Source of the DNA: Lachnospiraceae bacterium AM93-12TA
GTDB taxonomy: Bacteria > Bacillota > Clostridia > Lachnospirales > Lachnospiraceae
DNA: 64,000 bases
Direction: 5' to 3'
Assembly: GCA_027698105.1 (NCBI GenBank)
Contig: JAQERH010000001.1
Location: 122,513 to 186,512 of the forward strand
The notes beneath the pieces were generated by a model. It saw nothing but the letters and a program-made list of their open reading frames with translations. It was not told where the DNA came from and searched no databases. Positions 42,493 through 51,797 of this stretch are shown piece after piece. Within the stretch, counting starts at the first letter, position 1. Each line of letters opens with the position of its first letter. The position numbers were made by a program, and so were the translations under genes.

Positions 42493-43434
42493 TTACTCCA
42501 TCTCTGCGATGTATTTCTCTGCCTGCTGAGCAGCGATAGCTCCGTCAGCAGCAGCTGTTACTACCTGTCTTAAAGCCTTAACCCGGACGTCTCCTGCCGC
42601 AAAAACACCAGGGATATTGGTGTGCATGTTGTCATCGGTCTTAATGTAACCGTTCTCCATGTCAATCACACCCTCAAACAGCTCAGTTCTCGGAATATAT
42701 CCGATGAAACCGAATACGCCGAACATTCCGTCTTCCGGATCAGCCTCTACTCTTGTGATCTCGCCTGTCTTTACGTTCTTAACAGTCATAGCGGAAAGGA
42801 GCTCATCTCCCTCAAGTCCGTCTACAACAGAATCCCACATAAAGTGCAGCTTCGGATTCTTGAATGCCTTCTCCTGAATAGACTTAGCAGCGCGCAGCTC
42901 GTCTCTTCTGTGAATGATTGTAACTTTTCTAGCGAACTTTGTCAGGTACATAGCCTCCTCTACAGCGGAATCTCCGCCGCCGACTACGAATACCTCAAAG
43001 TCCTCGAAGAAGTTAGCATCACAGGTAGCGCAGAAGGAAACTCCCTTGCCTACGAACTCGCCCTCTCTCTTGCAGCCGATTGGACGCGGATAAGCACCTG
43101 TAGCGATAATTAAGCACTTGCACTCATACTCGCCCTTGTTTCCGTACAGTTTCTTAACCGGACCCTCTAACTCAACTTTGTTGATAGTATCTGTCACGCG
43201 CTCTGCGCCGAACTTCTCAACCTGCTGTGTCATACGTGCGATTAAGGAAGGACCGCTCTCGCCTTCTACCTTCTGTCCAGGATAGTTCTCAATTTCGTCT
43301 GTAATTGCGATCTGTCCACCGTCTTTTGCCTTCTCGATTACGAGAGTATCAAGGCGGTATCTTCCGGAATACAGACCGGCAGCCAGTCCGCCTGGACCAG
43401 CACCTAAGATAATTACGTCATAAATCTTGCCCAT
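42493..43434 (-). CDS. trxB: Thioredoxin-disulfide reductase of the glycine reductase system
   Basis: A 313-residue flavoprotein reducing the neighbouring thioredoxin. FAD site G-A-G-P-G-G-L-A-A-G near residue 12, the redox-active C-A-T-C-D-A near residue 132, NAD(P) site V-V-G-G-G-D-S-A-V-E and the C-terminal G-V-F-A-A-G-D-V-R. The start at 43434 is chosen because AGGGAGAA lies upstream; a further nine in-frame codons begin in the intergenic region. Confidence 0.95.
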   Translation of the reverse strand: MGKIYDVIILGAGPGGLAAGLYSGRYRLDTLVIEKAKDGGQIAITDEIENYPGQKVEGESGPSLIARMTQQVEKFGAERVTDTINKVELEGPVKKLYGNKGEYECKCLIIATGAYPRPIGCKREGEFVGKGVSFCATCDANFFEDFEVFVVGGGDSAVEEAMYLTKFARKVTIIHRRDELRAAKSIQEKAFKNPKLHFMWDSVVDGLEGDELLSAMTVKNVKTGEITRVEADPEDGMFGVFGFIGYIPRTELFEGVIDMENGYIKTDDNMHTNIPGVFAAGDVRVKALRQVVTAAADGAIAAQQAEKYIAEME

Positions 43435-43513
43435 CTCAATTTCTCCCTTCGCAGCCCCCAAAAAGGGGGCTGCAAATTATCTTCATCAGAAAGCGCACCG
43501 TTCCGCTTTCAGA

Positions 43514-44827
43514 TTACTTCCATTCAAAAACCGTCTGGTCGTCAACCGGAGTCTGTAACGCTTCCAGAGCCTTTCCAACGATCTTTCTTCTGATATCTTT
43601 CTCTTCCTCGAGGGAAAGAGCCGGGTTTCCAAGTGGATGAGGAATAGCAATGGCCGGAACAATTCTGTTTGCTCCAACTGTAAGTGAAATCGGAACTACT
43701 GTTGCAATATGAACTACAGGAATTCCATAAGCCTCAATGCCTTTTACCATCGTTGCACCGCAACGTGTACAGGTGCCTCAGGTAGAGGTGAGGATAACCG
43801 CGTCAACATGGTCATCAACCAGTTTCTGTCCGATTTCCTTAGCGTACTTGCTTGCACTTGCTACTGCTGTTCCATTACCAACTGTGGTATAGAAGTATTT
43901 GTGAAGGCTTCCGATCTTGCCTTCCTTAATGAACTCCTGAATGATATCTACAGGAAGAACACGGTCAGAGTCCTGGTTAGCGTATACTGGGTCGTATCCG
44001 CCGTGAGCTGTCTCGTATGTCTCCTCTGTCAGATCCATAACGCCCTCGATGTCATACTGTCCGTACTTGGAAGCACTGGAGGACTCGATGTGATCCGGGT
44101 TGCCCTTCGGAACGATACCGCCGGATGTTACTAACGCGATCTTAGCGTGAGCCATATCTACGATTGCAGCACCTGGAGCTACACGGTCGAAGCTTGGCAT
44201 CGGGTACTCTGTCTCGTACTCTTTGCCGTTTAACTTCTTAACAAGCATCTCAACGGCACGCTCTGCACCGCGCTTATCCTCGAAGAAGTTTACACGCTTG
44301 CCGTTCGGCATGTAGTTGTCTTCCTTGGAAGAACCAATCTTCTCGCCCTTAACAACCTTAAGAGCTAAAGGAGCCATCTTCTTAACAGCGTCTCTCATAC
44401 CAGCTGCGCTGTTCTTTGTCGGGCAGATATATACCTTGTTCTTGTACATATCAGCGCCTGGGTTCTCCTTGTACATACCTGTTACTACAGGAAGTCCAAG
44501 CTGCTCCTTAACTGCTGCTGCCACTGTACCGCAGGCAACACCGTAACGTCCAGCGTTGAATGCAGGTCCGCAGATAACACCGTCTGCACCTTTTTCTTTG
44601 ATCATATTGAGAACAGTCTCTGTAGCAGAGTCTACGTTCTCGTTGAAGTAAGAGTCTCCGCAGATAACAGTTGCGATAATCTCAGCTTCCTCACCAAATG
44701 CCTGATTGAATGCAAGTCCAGGACCTACAACTCCGTCTCTTACCTCTGGTGCATAGTCAGCTTTCTCCTCGCCACCGATATTTGCGAAAAACTGATTAAT
44801 ATAATGGACAAATTTCAGTTTTCCCAT
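43514..44827 (-). CDS. grdB: Glycine reductase complex selenoprotein B (GrdB), Sec at residue 350
   Basis: The substrate-binding gamma subunit of component B, 437 residues when the in-frame UGA is read as Sec. UGA lies at 43780-43778 in the motif V-I-L-T-S-T-U-G-T-C-T-R-C-G-A-T-M, giving Sec350 in a U-x-x-C-x-x-C arrangement. The downstream part (M-V-K-G-I-E-A-Y-G-I-P-V-V-H) would otherwise be an orphan reading frame. It takes glycine as a Schiff base on GrdE and makes the carboxymethyl-selenoether. It follows grdE by 9 bases. A perfect CGTTGC/GCAACG hairpin lies 12 bases after the UGA. Confidence 0.95.
43751..43780 (-). other. UGA-Sec codon and SECIS-like hairpin in grdB
   Basis: UGA 43780-43778 is followed 12 bases later by CGTTGC-GGT-GCAACG (43765-43751), a perfect 6-base stem with a three-base loop at the position expected of a bacterial SECIS. 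An alternative GCACC/GGTGC stem begins right after the UGA. Confidence 0.75.
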
Positions 44828-44836
44828 GATTTCCTC

Positions 44837-46117
44837 CTATCTGGCGCTTAACTTGTTGAAGCCCATCTCATTAGTAGCTCCTGTGATAACCTGAAGCTCT
44901 GCTACGATGGATCCGTCTGCCTGTAAGCTTCCGTCGAAACCTCCGGCAATAATGTCTGCTACTTCCGGATATCCGATAACCTTGTCCTTCGGCTCCAGAG
45001 TAATTACCATGTTTGCGTTTCCGCCTGTAACTACTGCATCTGCTGCTGCATCTGCATCTGCTAAGGACTGGGAAGCGCCGTCGCGTCCTGCGTACTCGTC
45101 TGTGATGATAACAGTCTTAACGCCCTGGCCCTCGATCTTCTTGCAGTTCATGATAAGGTCTGTATCCGGGTTTCCGAATCCCTCCTGGGAAACGATAGCG
45201 CCGTCAACGTCTAACCACTTGCAAAGCTTGGAAGTCCAGTCAGAGGAACGCATCTTATCTGCCAGGTATACGTTCTCATTTGTAATGATAACGCCTACGA
45301 AGTTTAATGTCTTTCCGTGCTGATCAAATAAGGATTTGATAACCGGGTTGTTTAAGTGATGGTAGGATGTGTTCTTATCACAAGCAGATACACAGTTACC
45401 GCTTAAGATAGCTCCATCCATTGTCTCTGTCGGGTTGATGATTGTCGGAAGGGACTGCTTCATATCAACACCGTATACATATGTGTCGTGCATCAGGCCC
45501 TGGCTCTGAAGCATTAATACATAAGCGACTCTAGGAAGGTTCGGGTACTTAGCAAGTCCCTCTTTCACTGTCTCTGTCTCATATGTCTCAATTTCCTCAG
45601 CCTCGATGTCCTTAGCCAGCTTTCCAATGTAGTCAGCTGTCTTTAAGCCTGCCATACGAACAGCTTTCTCGTGAGCGTGCTTCTCGATTCCGTCAGCCGG
45701 CTCACAGATAACAACCAGGTTGTTTAACTTGGAGAATGGTGTGTACTCTGCACCAGTTCCGCACATGTCGATGATTCCCTCCTGGAAACCAACGATCTTT
45801 CCTGTTGTAACAACTGCGGATCCGCGAAGTACATTTGTTCTTCCGCTTCCAACAGTAGCAACCTTGGAAATCATACCCGGGAACATAGCTCCCTCTCCGC
45901 TTACCTTTACTCGTGGCTCAATAACATCCTTTACAGGCATAATGCGAACGCTCTCGCCTGGTTTAGCGATGTCAAACTCTACAGATTTCAGGTTCTCATC
46001 CTCAAGAAGAAGAGCCTTTAACTCATCTGCATTCACATAGATAACTCCATTCTCCACTTTGGACTCCGGACCAAACTGGATGTCTTTTACAGGAATAATA
46101 CCTAATTCAAGTTTCAT
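44837..46117 (-). CDS. grdE: Glycine reductase complex component B, proprotein of alpha/beta subunits (GrdE)
   Basis: The precursor of the 22- and 25-kDa subunits of protein B. It is cleaved between Asn241 and Cys242 (G-N-C-V-S-A-C-D-K-N-T), where the new N-terminal Cys becomes a pyruvoyl/carbonyl group that binds glycine. N241 and C242 are at exactly the positions known for GrdE proteins. The protein is 426 residues. AAGGAGG lies upstream of 46117; the frame extends 31 codons further through the promoter, so that extension is rejected. It is the first gene downstream of the sigma-54 promoter. Confidence 0.95.
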   Translation of the reverse strand: MKLELGIIPVKDIQFGPESKVENGVIYVNADELKALLLEDENLKSVEFDIAKPGESVRIMPVKDVIEPRVKVSGEGAMFPGMISKVATVGSGRTNVLRGSAVVTTGKIVGFQEGIIDMCGTGAEYTPFSKLNNLVVICEPADGIEKHAHEKAVRMAGLKTADYIGKLAKDIEAEEIETYETETVKEGLAKYPNLPRVAYVLMLQSQGLMHDTYVYGVDMKQSLPTIINPTETMDGAILSGNCVSACDKNTSYHHLNNPVIKSLFDQHGKTLNFVGVIITNENVYLADKMRSSDWTSKLCKWLDVDGAIVSQEGFGNPDTDLIMNCKKIEGQGVKTVIITDEYAGRDGASQSLADADAAADAVVTGGNANMVITLEPKDKVIGYPEVADIIAGGFDGSLQADGSIVAELQVITGATNEMGFNKLSAR

Positions 46118-46184
46118 GAATGCCTGACCTCCTTTTCTTTTTTTTGTATTTGCGGCAGAAGATTTACTCTTCGCTCTATAAATA

Positions 46185-46201
46185 TAGCAAGTTACATGCC
46201 A
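46185..46201 (-). promoter_or_regulatory. Sigma-54 promoter of the grdE-grdD operon
   Basis: Minus-strand ATGGCATGTAACTTGCT; GG and GC are ten bases apart and the -12 TTGCT is exact. The expected start is near 46175, about 58 bases before grdE. Confidence 0.85.
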
Positions 46202-46367
46202 TATTTTCAAAAATAAAAGAAAGACGGTAAAAAAATATTATTTTTCCCTGGTAAAACCGTTTGATTTTACTGGATTTTTCTATTTCTTCTTCATCACACA
46301 TTTTTTTATGCACCGTCTTTTGCGGAAAATTCTTCCGGCCTTCTGTCAATTCTGCAGAATGCCAGCC

Positions 46368-46411
46368 TGACATTTTTGACAAACTTGACACTTATTGACA
46401 TGTTTTTGACA
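46368..46411 (-). promoter_or_regulatory. Array of five TGACA half-sites upstream of the grd promoter
   Basis: TGACA starts at 46368, 46377, 46386, 46396 and 46407 (steps of 9, 9, 10 and 11 bases, about one helical turn), with a reversed TGTCA at 46344. The array is 169-212 bases upstream of the -24 element, typical for enhancer-binding protein sites. Confidence 0.6.
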
Positions 46412-46471
46412 GTTTTCGTCATCAACCTGTCTGAATCAGACTGTGTACTCTGCCTGCCGGAATTCCTAATT

Positions 46472-46855
46472 TTAAACAAACCTGTCAATGGCTCCGCTAA
46501 TCAGCTCCAGATCCACCTGTCCGAAGTCTTTAACAATAGATTCCTCCCACTCTCTCGTTGGGTGATCGCTCAAAAACTTCTTTGTCATCAGTACAGCGTC
46601 TTCAATCATCAGCTCATTTGTGATGCTTTCATTTCCATCCATCTTCTCATCAGAAAGGAGCACTGTACGGAACGGTGTCTGGTTCGGCTTAATGCTGCCT
46701 GCCATAGGGTGGGTTTCAATTCTGTAGCCCTTCTGTGCATAATCCCTGACTTTCACCAGGACATCCAAATAAGAGCCCTCTTTCAGATAATCCACCTTAA
46801 TCCGGCTCTGATATTTGTCATAGCACAGGCTGTTATTTGTCACCAGCAGATGCAT
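46472..46855 (-). CDS. grdX: GrdX protein, glycine reductase cluster
   Basis: A 127-residue protein of the GrdX family, found at the head of glycine reductase clusters. The start M-H-L-L-V-T-N-N and the T-H-P-M-A-G-S-I-K-P-N-Q-T-P-F-R-T segment in the middle are characteristic. Function is unknown; no membrane or metal motifs are seen. It is separated from grdE by 354 bases holding the sigma-54 promoter, so it is likely transcribed from its own promoter with possible readthrough. Confidence 0.85.
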   Translation of the reverse strand: MHLLVTNNSLCYDKYQSRIKVDYLKEGSYLDVLVKVRDYAQKGYRIETHPMAGSIKPNQTPFRTVLLSDEKMDGNESITNELMIEDAVLMTKKFLSDHPTREWEESIVKDFGQVDLELISGAIDRFV

Positions 46856-46883
46856 GCTTCTATCCCCCTATTATATTGAAATC

Positions 46884-46926
46884 CAGGGCGCTGATTTCAA
46901 CGCCCTGTAAGTACCTTTTTATTATA
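46884..46926 (-). promoter_or_regulatory. grdX leader: -10-like element and leader hairpin
   Basis: TATAAT at 46926-46921 (minus strand; the -35 is poor) is followed by the hairpin CAGGGCG/CGCCCTG (46884-46907) and then the grdX ribosome site. The hairpin could regulate grdX translation or transcript end. Confidence 0.45.
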
Positions 46927-47093
46927 CGATAAAACTCAAAAAGAATAAAGGGGATTTTGTGTTTTTTTTATCTTTTTTTTAACTTTTTCTTAACATGATT
47001 TTTTAAATTAACAAATAACTTTGGTTTGTTTTTTTTAATTTTTGACTGTTTATACAATACCTTTATTTCCGCAAATACTTTCAGGCATTCGTT

Positions 47094-48275
47094 TTATTTT
47101 CTCAGGCTCTTCACAGCTGTCTCAATCCGCTTCATTCCCTCTTCCAGAGTCACTCTCGGAACTGCTATATTCAGTCTCACATAACCTTCTCCCAGAGGAC
47201 CGAATTCCAGACCGCTGTTCAAACCAATTTTTCCTGTCTTTTCAAATAAATCCATCAGCTCAGACTGGCTTAAATTCAATCCTTTACAGTTCACCCACAG
47301 CAGGTAAAGGCCATCTGGACGGTGGAATTTTATTTCAGGAAGCTTTTCCTTGATAAATTCTTCCACATAATCGAGATTATGCTCCAGATACTCCAGCATC
47401 TGATCCACATAATACTCGCAGTCTCTGTAGCAGGCAATGAATGCTGCCTGTCCAAAAATGTTCCTTCCCATGCCTTTGCCTTTCTTTCTGGCTGTCAGGA
47501 AACGCTCTCTGAGAACCGGATTGGGAATAATGCAGCCTGCTGTCCTGATTCCTCCTACATTGAAGGTTTTTCCAGGGTTGAATCCTGTCACAGTGATATC
47601 TGCAATCTCCTTTGAAAGGGAAGCCAGGCATACATGCTTATGTCCTTTATAGACAATATCTCCATGAATCTCATCATTAAAGATAATGCAGTGATGCTTC
47701 AGACAAAGCTCTCCAATTTTGCGAAGCTCTTCTTCTGTAAACACCTTGCCAACTGGATTGTGCGGATTGCACATAATAAACATAGTTGCCTTAGCGCTGG
47801 AAAGCTTTTTCTCCAGATCTTCAAAATTGATTGTATAGTTCTCCTCTTCATTAATAAAAGGAGATTCTACCAGCTGCCTGCCGTTGTCAATTACGCAGGC
47901 GCGCAAAGGTCCGAACAGCGGTCCCAGGCAGACTACCTGATCGCCTGGCTGTGTGTTGGAAAGCAGGGTAAATATAGCTCCCGGAACAACTCCTGTGACA
48001 AACTGAATCCAATCGTCCTCCACTTCCCAGCCGTGACGTTTTGCCATCCAGCCTTTCGCTGCCTGCTGAAACCCTGTCAGCTCTTCCGGATAACCCAGCG
48101 TCTCATGCTCTGCCCTTTTTCGGATTGCATCCATGACAGGCTTAGGACATCTGAAGTCTGTATCTGCTATCCACATAGGAAGCACGTCCCCTTCAAACTT
48201 TCCTGCACTGTACTTTTTACTGTCAACTCCGCGTCTGTCGTAATACTCATCAAAATCGTGAACCATCTTTTCCAT
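47094..48275 (-). CDS. MalY/PatB-type PLP-dependent C-S lyase/aminotransferase
   Basis: A 393-residue fold-type I PLP enzyme. The start (F-D-E-Y-Y-D-R-R-G-V-D-S-K-K-Y) and the PLP lysine in G-F-N-P-G-K-T-F-N-V-G-G near residue 236 match the MalY/PatB group. N-P-H-N-P-V-G-K near residue 164 and I-F-N-D-E-I-H are the other cofactor contacts. Members are beta-C-S lyases on cystathionine, cysteine and S-conjugates. It follows the DcuC-like gene by 14 bases, so a C-S-lyase plus carrier pair is likely. Substrate unknown. Confidence 0.85.
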   Translation of the reverse strand: MEKMVHDFDEYYDRRGVDSKKYSAGKFEGDVLPMWIADTDFRCPKPVMDAIRKRAEHETLGYPEELTGFQQAAKGWMAKRHGWEVEDDWIQFVTGVVPGAIFTLLSNTQPGDQVVCLGPLFGPLRACVIDNGRQLVESPFINEEENYTINFEDLEKKLSSAKATMFIMCNPHNPVGKVFTEEELRKIGELCLKHHCIIFNDEIHGDIVYKGHKHVCLASLSKEIADITVTGFNPGKTFNVGGIRTAGCIIPNPVLRERFLTARKKGKGMGRNIFGQAAFIACYRDCEYYVDQMLEYLEHNLDYVEEFIKEKLPEIKFHRPDGLYLLWVNCKGLNLSQSELMDLFEKTGKIGLNSGLEFGPLGEGYVRLNIAVPRVTLEEGMKRIETAVKSLRK

Positions 48276-48289
48276 AAGATTCTTTCCTC

Positions 48290-49663
48290 CTACAGAGCCA
48301 AAGTGATATAGGAAGCGATGAACATTGCCGCTTCACCACATACAATCGGCACAACACATCGTTTAATTAAATCCTGCATCTGAATATCAGCTGCTCCTGT
48401 TACTGCCAAAAGGGCAGAGGAAACAGGTGAAAGTCCTCGTCCGATGGAAGCAGAAAGCTGCATAGGAATTGCGAAAGCTGCCGCTGATACGCCAAGCTTT
48501 GCCGCAATATCCGGAATCAGGTTTCCAAATGCCATCCAGGTCGCATTGCCGGAGCCCAGAACCATAACGCCGAAGAAGCCCAGCATGGAAAGAGCCAGAA
48601 TAACGAAGAATGCCGCATTCTCAATATTTCCAAGTGCATTAAACACAATGTTGATTCCGCCAAGGTTAATCAGACCCTGTGCAAATACGCCTCCCATAAT
48701 GATCAGGGATAAAATATTGGCAAAAGCTGAACCCATTCCCTTGAAAATCTGAGCCAGTTCATCAGAAACTGCCTGGAAGGATTTAAGGCGGAATGCCTCA
48801 GAAATAAGAACAATGGCACTTCCAATTACATTTGCCGCAAACACGTCCATCTTGATATCTGTAAACAAAGAGAAACCAATTACAAGCACAAGAGGAACAG
48901 CCGGATATACTGCATAAATCGCCGGAAGCTTTCTTACCTCCTCAGGCATTTCATTATCTGCAATATCTACTGCTTTTCCGCTTCCGCTCTTTCTGTCTTT
49001 GTAACGGAAATATACCATGATAATAATGCAGGTAACTGCAATGTTAGCAACTGCAGGAATCATCTGATATTTTGAAAAATACTCAAATACTGAAATACCA
49101 AGAACTGTTTCTGCTCCGAAAATACAAGCTCCGTCATTCACACCCCAGTCCATGGAACCGCTTAAAAACAGAGCTGCTGCCGCACTCAGCTTATCTACTC
49201 CCAGTCTTAAAAGCACCGGATAGGTTGTGGCAAATAAAAGCAGGGAAAGAGCCGCATGGCTTGTAATCATCATTTTCAGAAGGATTCCGGCTAAATATAC
49301 AGCTCCCAGAATCAGATATGGATTGCCAAGTTTTGCCAAAGGTTTTGTCATGGCATAGGCAAGTCTGTCAGATGCTTTAATGTGGCTCATAAACATAGCA
49401 TAGGCTGCTACAATCATCAGGTTGGCGCCTACTCCGCTCAGCTGTTTTTTGGTAGCTGTTCCAATGTAGGTAAATACATCCAGCACAGCGCTTCCTGATG
49501 TATCGTCTCCCAGCACAGAAGTGCCTGTAATTGCTGTATAAATAAGAAGCAGTGCAATGCCAGCGACTGTAAATACCAGTACCGGATTATACTTTTTAAG
49601 AATCAGCGTCATGACAGCTGCAACTGCAATCACTGTCAGGACAATCGCCAGTGTACCATTCAT
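48290..49663 (-). CDS. DcuC-like anaerobic carrier/transporter
   Basis: A 457-residue membrane protein with about 12 helices, of the DcuC/IT (ion transporter) superfamily. Motifs include M-I-T-S-H-A-A-L-S-L-L, G-S-M-D-W-G-V-N-D-G-A and V-L-G-S-G-N-A-T-W-M-A-F-G. DcuC members exchange dicarboxylates across the inner membrane, but the neighbouring C-S lyase suggests an amino acid or thiol-linked substrate could be moved here. Substrate not shown. Confidence 0.75.
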   Translation of the reverse strand: MNGTLAIVLTVIAVAAVMTLILKKYNPVLVFTVAGIALLLIYTAITGTSVLGDDTSGSAVLDVFTYIGTATKKQLSGVGANLMIVAAYAMFMSHIKASDRLAYAMTKPLAKLGNPYLILGAVYLAGILLKMMITSHAALSLLLFATTYPVLLRLGVDKLSAAAALFLSGSMDWGVNDGACIFGAETVLGISVFEYFSKYQMIPAVANIAVTCIIIMVYFRYKDRKSGSGKAVDIADNEMPEEVRKLPAIYAVYPAVPLVLVIGFSLFTDIKMDVFAANVIGSAIVLISEAFRLKSFQAVSDELAQIFKGMGSAFANILSLIIMGGVFAQGLINLGGINIVFNALGNIENAAFFVILALSMLGFFGVMVLGSGNATWMAFGNLIPDIAAKLGVSAAAFAIPMQLSASIGRGLSPVSSALLAVTGAADIQMQDLIKRCVVPIVCGEAAMFIASYITLAL

Positions 49664-49794
49664 TTCTTTTTTTCTCCATTCTCCAATTTCATTTGTTCTC
49701 CCCTTCTTTCCTGCTTTCCTCCTTTCAGCGGCCGGGCGCTTCTCCGCTTTTTTTGTCTTTCGTTTTTCATCCTACAACTACAACTCTATATAAA

Positions 49795-49819
49795 CGGCTG
49801 CCGCCTGAGAAGACAGCCG
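49795..49819 (-). terminator. Hairpin after tctA
   Basis: CGGCTG pairs with CAGCCG with a 13-base loop, 20 bases after the tctA stop. The following sequence lacks a clear U-tract. It separates the Tct operon from the DcuC-like gene. Confidence 0.4.
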
Positions 49820-49838
49820 CCTATACCTGCAAAACGTC

Positions 49839-51335
49839 CTATCCGCGGCCGTTTTTCCGTCTGCTTCCCGCCTTTTTGATAACTGGCGACAAGACAAATC
49901 CAGCTGACAAAAGAACCAGAACAAGGCTGATTGGCCTTGTGACAAAAATACTCCAGGACGAATCTGACAGAACCATGCTCTGCAGAAAATTCTTTTCCAT
50001 CATAGAGCCCAGGACAACCGCCAGGATCAATGGCGATTGGGGAAGATGAAATTTATTCATAAAAAATCCAATAATTCCAAAAATAATAACAATCCAGATA
50101 TTAAAGATACTATTGCTGACGGCAAACGCCCCGGAAACACAGAGAATCAGAACCGCGCCGCTCAACACCTCCCGGCGAAGCCTTAAAATTTTCCCTGCCA
50201 GAAAATTACAAAATCCAATTCCAATGGGCAGCATTAAGAGGTTTGCTGCCAGAAATGCTGTCACCAGCAGATAGGCCACATCCGGAAAATCCGTGTAAAG
50301 CGACGGGCCTGGGCGAAGTCCCTGAATCGTAAGCGCTCCCAGAAACAGAGCCGATGTGGAGTTTCCGGGAACTCCCAGCGCCAGAAGCGGTACCATGGAG
50401 CTGGCGACTACTGCATTGTTGGCTGTCTCAGCCGCAGCAATTCCCTCCGGAACTCCCGTTCCAAAGTCAAGGGAGCGGTTCCTTCTTTTGGCCTGATCAT
50501 AGGCTAGGTAAATAGCCATCAGCATTCCAGCGCCTGGGATAATTCCAATCAGCGTACCGATAACCCCGGAATGAGCCCAGGTGGGAAGCAGCCTGCGCCG
50601 CATTTCCTTATCCAGGAGCTGCACCCTGACCTGCTTAATATTGCCTGTAATATTGGTAATCTTCTCTTTAGAGGCGGCCAGTTCCAGAACTGACGCCGCT
50701 CCAAACAGCCCAATCAGCATGGGAACCAGAGGAATTCCTTCCAGAAGATAAGGATTTCCAAACGTCATTCTCTGAAAACCTGTTTGAGGACTGAAGCCGA
50801 TACAGCTGAGCAGCAGACCAAAAGACATGACCATAATATTTTTCAAAATCTGTCCTTCTGCCATTCCAATGACTGTACAAAGTCCCATAACAGCCAGCAT
50901 AAAATATTCCGGCGGACCGAATTTCAGGGCCTGCTCCGCCAAAAAAGGCGAAAAAAATAACAGCACGACGGAACTGATGATTCCGCCAACTACTGAACTT
51001 GTTGTCGATATGCTCAGGGCAAGCCCTGCCTGCCCCTTTTTTGTCATTTCATGGCCGTCAATCGCCGTAACCACCGAGGAGGCAGTTCCCGGAATTTTTA
51101 AGAGAACAGCCGGAATAGAGCCTCCGTAACAGGCCGATACATAGATTCCAACCAAGAGACACATGGCAACTTTGGCGTCCATTCCAAATGTTACTGGAAT
51201 CAGCACAGCCAGCGCTATGCTGTCATTCAATCCCGGCAGGGAACCGACCACTACTCCAGCCAGGACTCCCAATGTGAGAGCCAAAAGATTAGCTGGCATT
51301 AAAACCTGGGAAAAACCCAGCATGATATTTTCCAT
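49839..51335 (-). CDS. Tripartite tricarboxylate transporter, large permease (TctA family)
   Basis: The main membrane subunit, 498 residues with about 12 helices. The start (A-G-V-V-V-G-S-L-P-G-L-N-D-S) and the later G-I-I-P-G-A-G and G-V-P-G-N-S-T motifs are the TctA repeats lining the transport path. It uses ion gradients to take up the carboxylate caught by TctC. The substrate could be citrate or another organic acid. It follows tctB by 19 bases. Confidence 0.9.
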   Translation of the reverse strand: MENIMLGFSQVLMPANLLALTLGVLAGVVVGSLPGLNDSIALAVLIPVTFGMDAKVAMCLLVGIYVSACYGGSIPAVLLKIPGTASSVVTAIDGHEMTKKGQAGLALSISTTSSVVGGIISSVVLLFFSPFLAEQALKFGPPEYFMLAVMGLCTVIGMAEGQILKNIMVMSFGLLLSCIGFSPQTGFQRMTFGNPYLLEGIPLVPMLIGLFGAASVLELAASKEKITNITGNIKQVRVQLLDKEMRRRLLPTWAHSGVIGTLIGIIPGAGMLMAIYLAYDQAKRRNRSLDFGTGVPEGIAAAETANNAVVASSMVPLLALGVPGNSTSALFLGALTIQGLRPGPSLYTDFPDVAYLLVTAFLAANLLMLPIGIGFCNFLAGKILRLRREVLSGAVLILCVSGAFAVSNSIFNIWIVIIFGIIGFFMNKFHLPQSPLILAVVLGSMMEKNFLQSMVLSDSSWSIFVTRPISLVLVLLSAGFVLSPVIKKAGSRRKNGRG

Positions 51336-51354
51336 CGCTTCCTCCTGTCTGTAT

Positions 51355-51789
51355 CTATTCCATAAAAAACGGCAGCGGCAGGGGAACTCCCAGACAAATT
51401 CCGAACACTCCGAATACTGCCGCCGTCACCAGAAATCCCGTTACAAAGGGCCGGCATTTTGCCTCTGATTTTAAAAACCACACTGTAAAGCTTCCGAGCA
51501 AAACGGTAGGAATGAAATAACCGGCAATTTTCAAAGAAAGCGTATAGAGAATTAACGCTAAAACAGCTGTCGCCGCCTTTTTCATATCCGTATCAGAAAA
51601 ATCCGTCTTTTGGCTCTTTTCTTTCACCGCACGAATCAATAGACCTCCCGCGCTGCACATCATAGATACTGCCGCTATTGCCGGAAATGCCGCTTCTTTC
51701 CCCGGAATCTGGCTGCAGTAAATAAGAGCCAGAAGCGCTGTCAGGAAAAATGCAATTAATATTCCAAAATCTGCTGCTTTATGTTTCAT
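51355..51789 (-). CDS. Tripartite tricarboxylate transporter, small permease (TctB family)
   Basis: A 144-residue protein with four hydrophobic helices in the right order for TctB. Sequence conservation in this family is low, so the call rests on membrane topology and its position between TctC and TctA. It starts 8 bases after tctC. Confidence 0.8.
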   Translation of the reverse strand: MKHKAADFGILIAFFLTALLALIYCSQIPGKEAAFPAIAAVSMMCSAGGLLIRAVKEKSQKTDFSDTDMKKAATAVLALILYTLSLKIAGYFIPTVLLGSFTVWFLKSEAKCRPFVTGFLVTAAVFGVFGICLGVPLPLPFFME

Positions 51790-51797
51790 TTCTGCTC

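Larger units (their letters stand above)
46118..46471. other. Regulatory region between grdX and grdE
   Basis: This 354-base spacer contains the sigma-54 promoter (46185-46201), an AT-rich spacer and the TGACA array (46368-46411). TTCTGCAGAA and a TGTCA lie beside the array. No coding sequence is supported. Confidence 0.7.
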
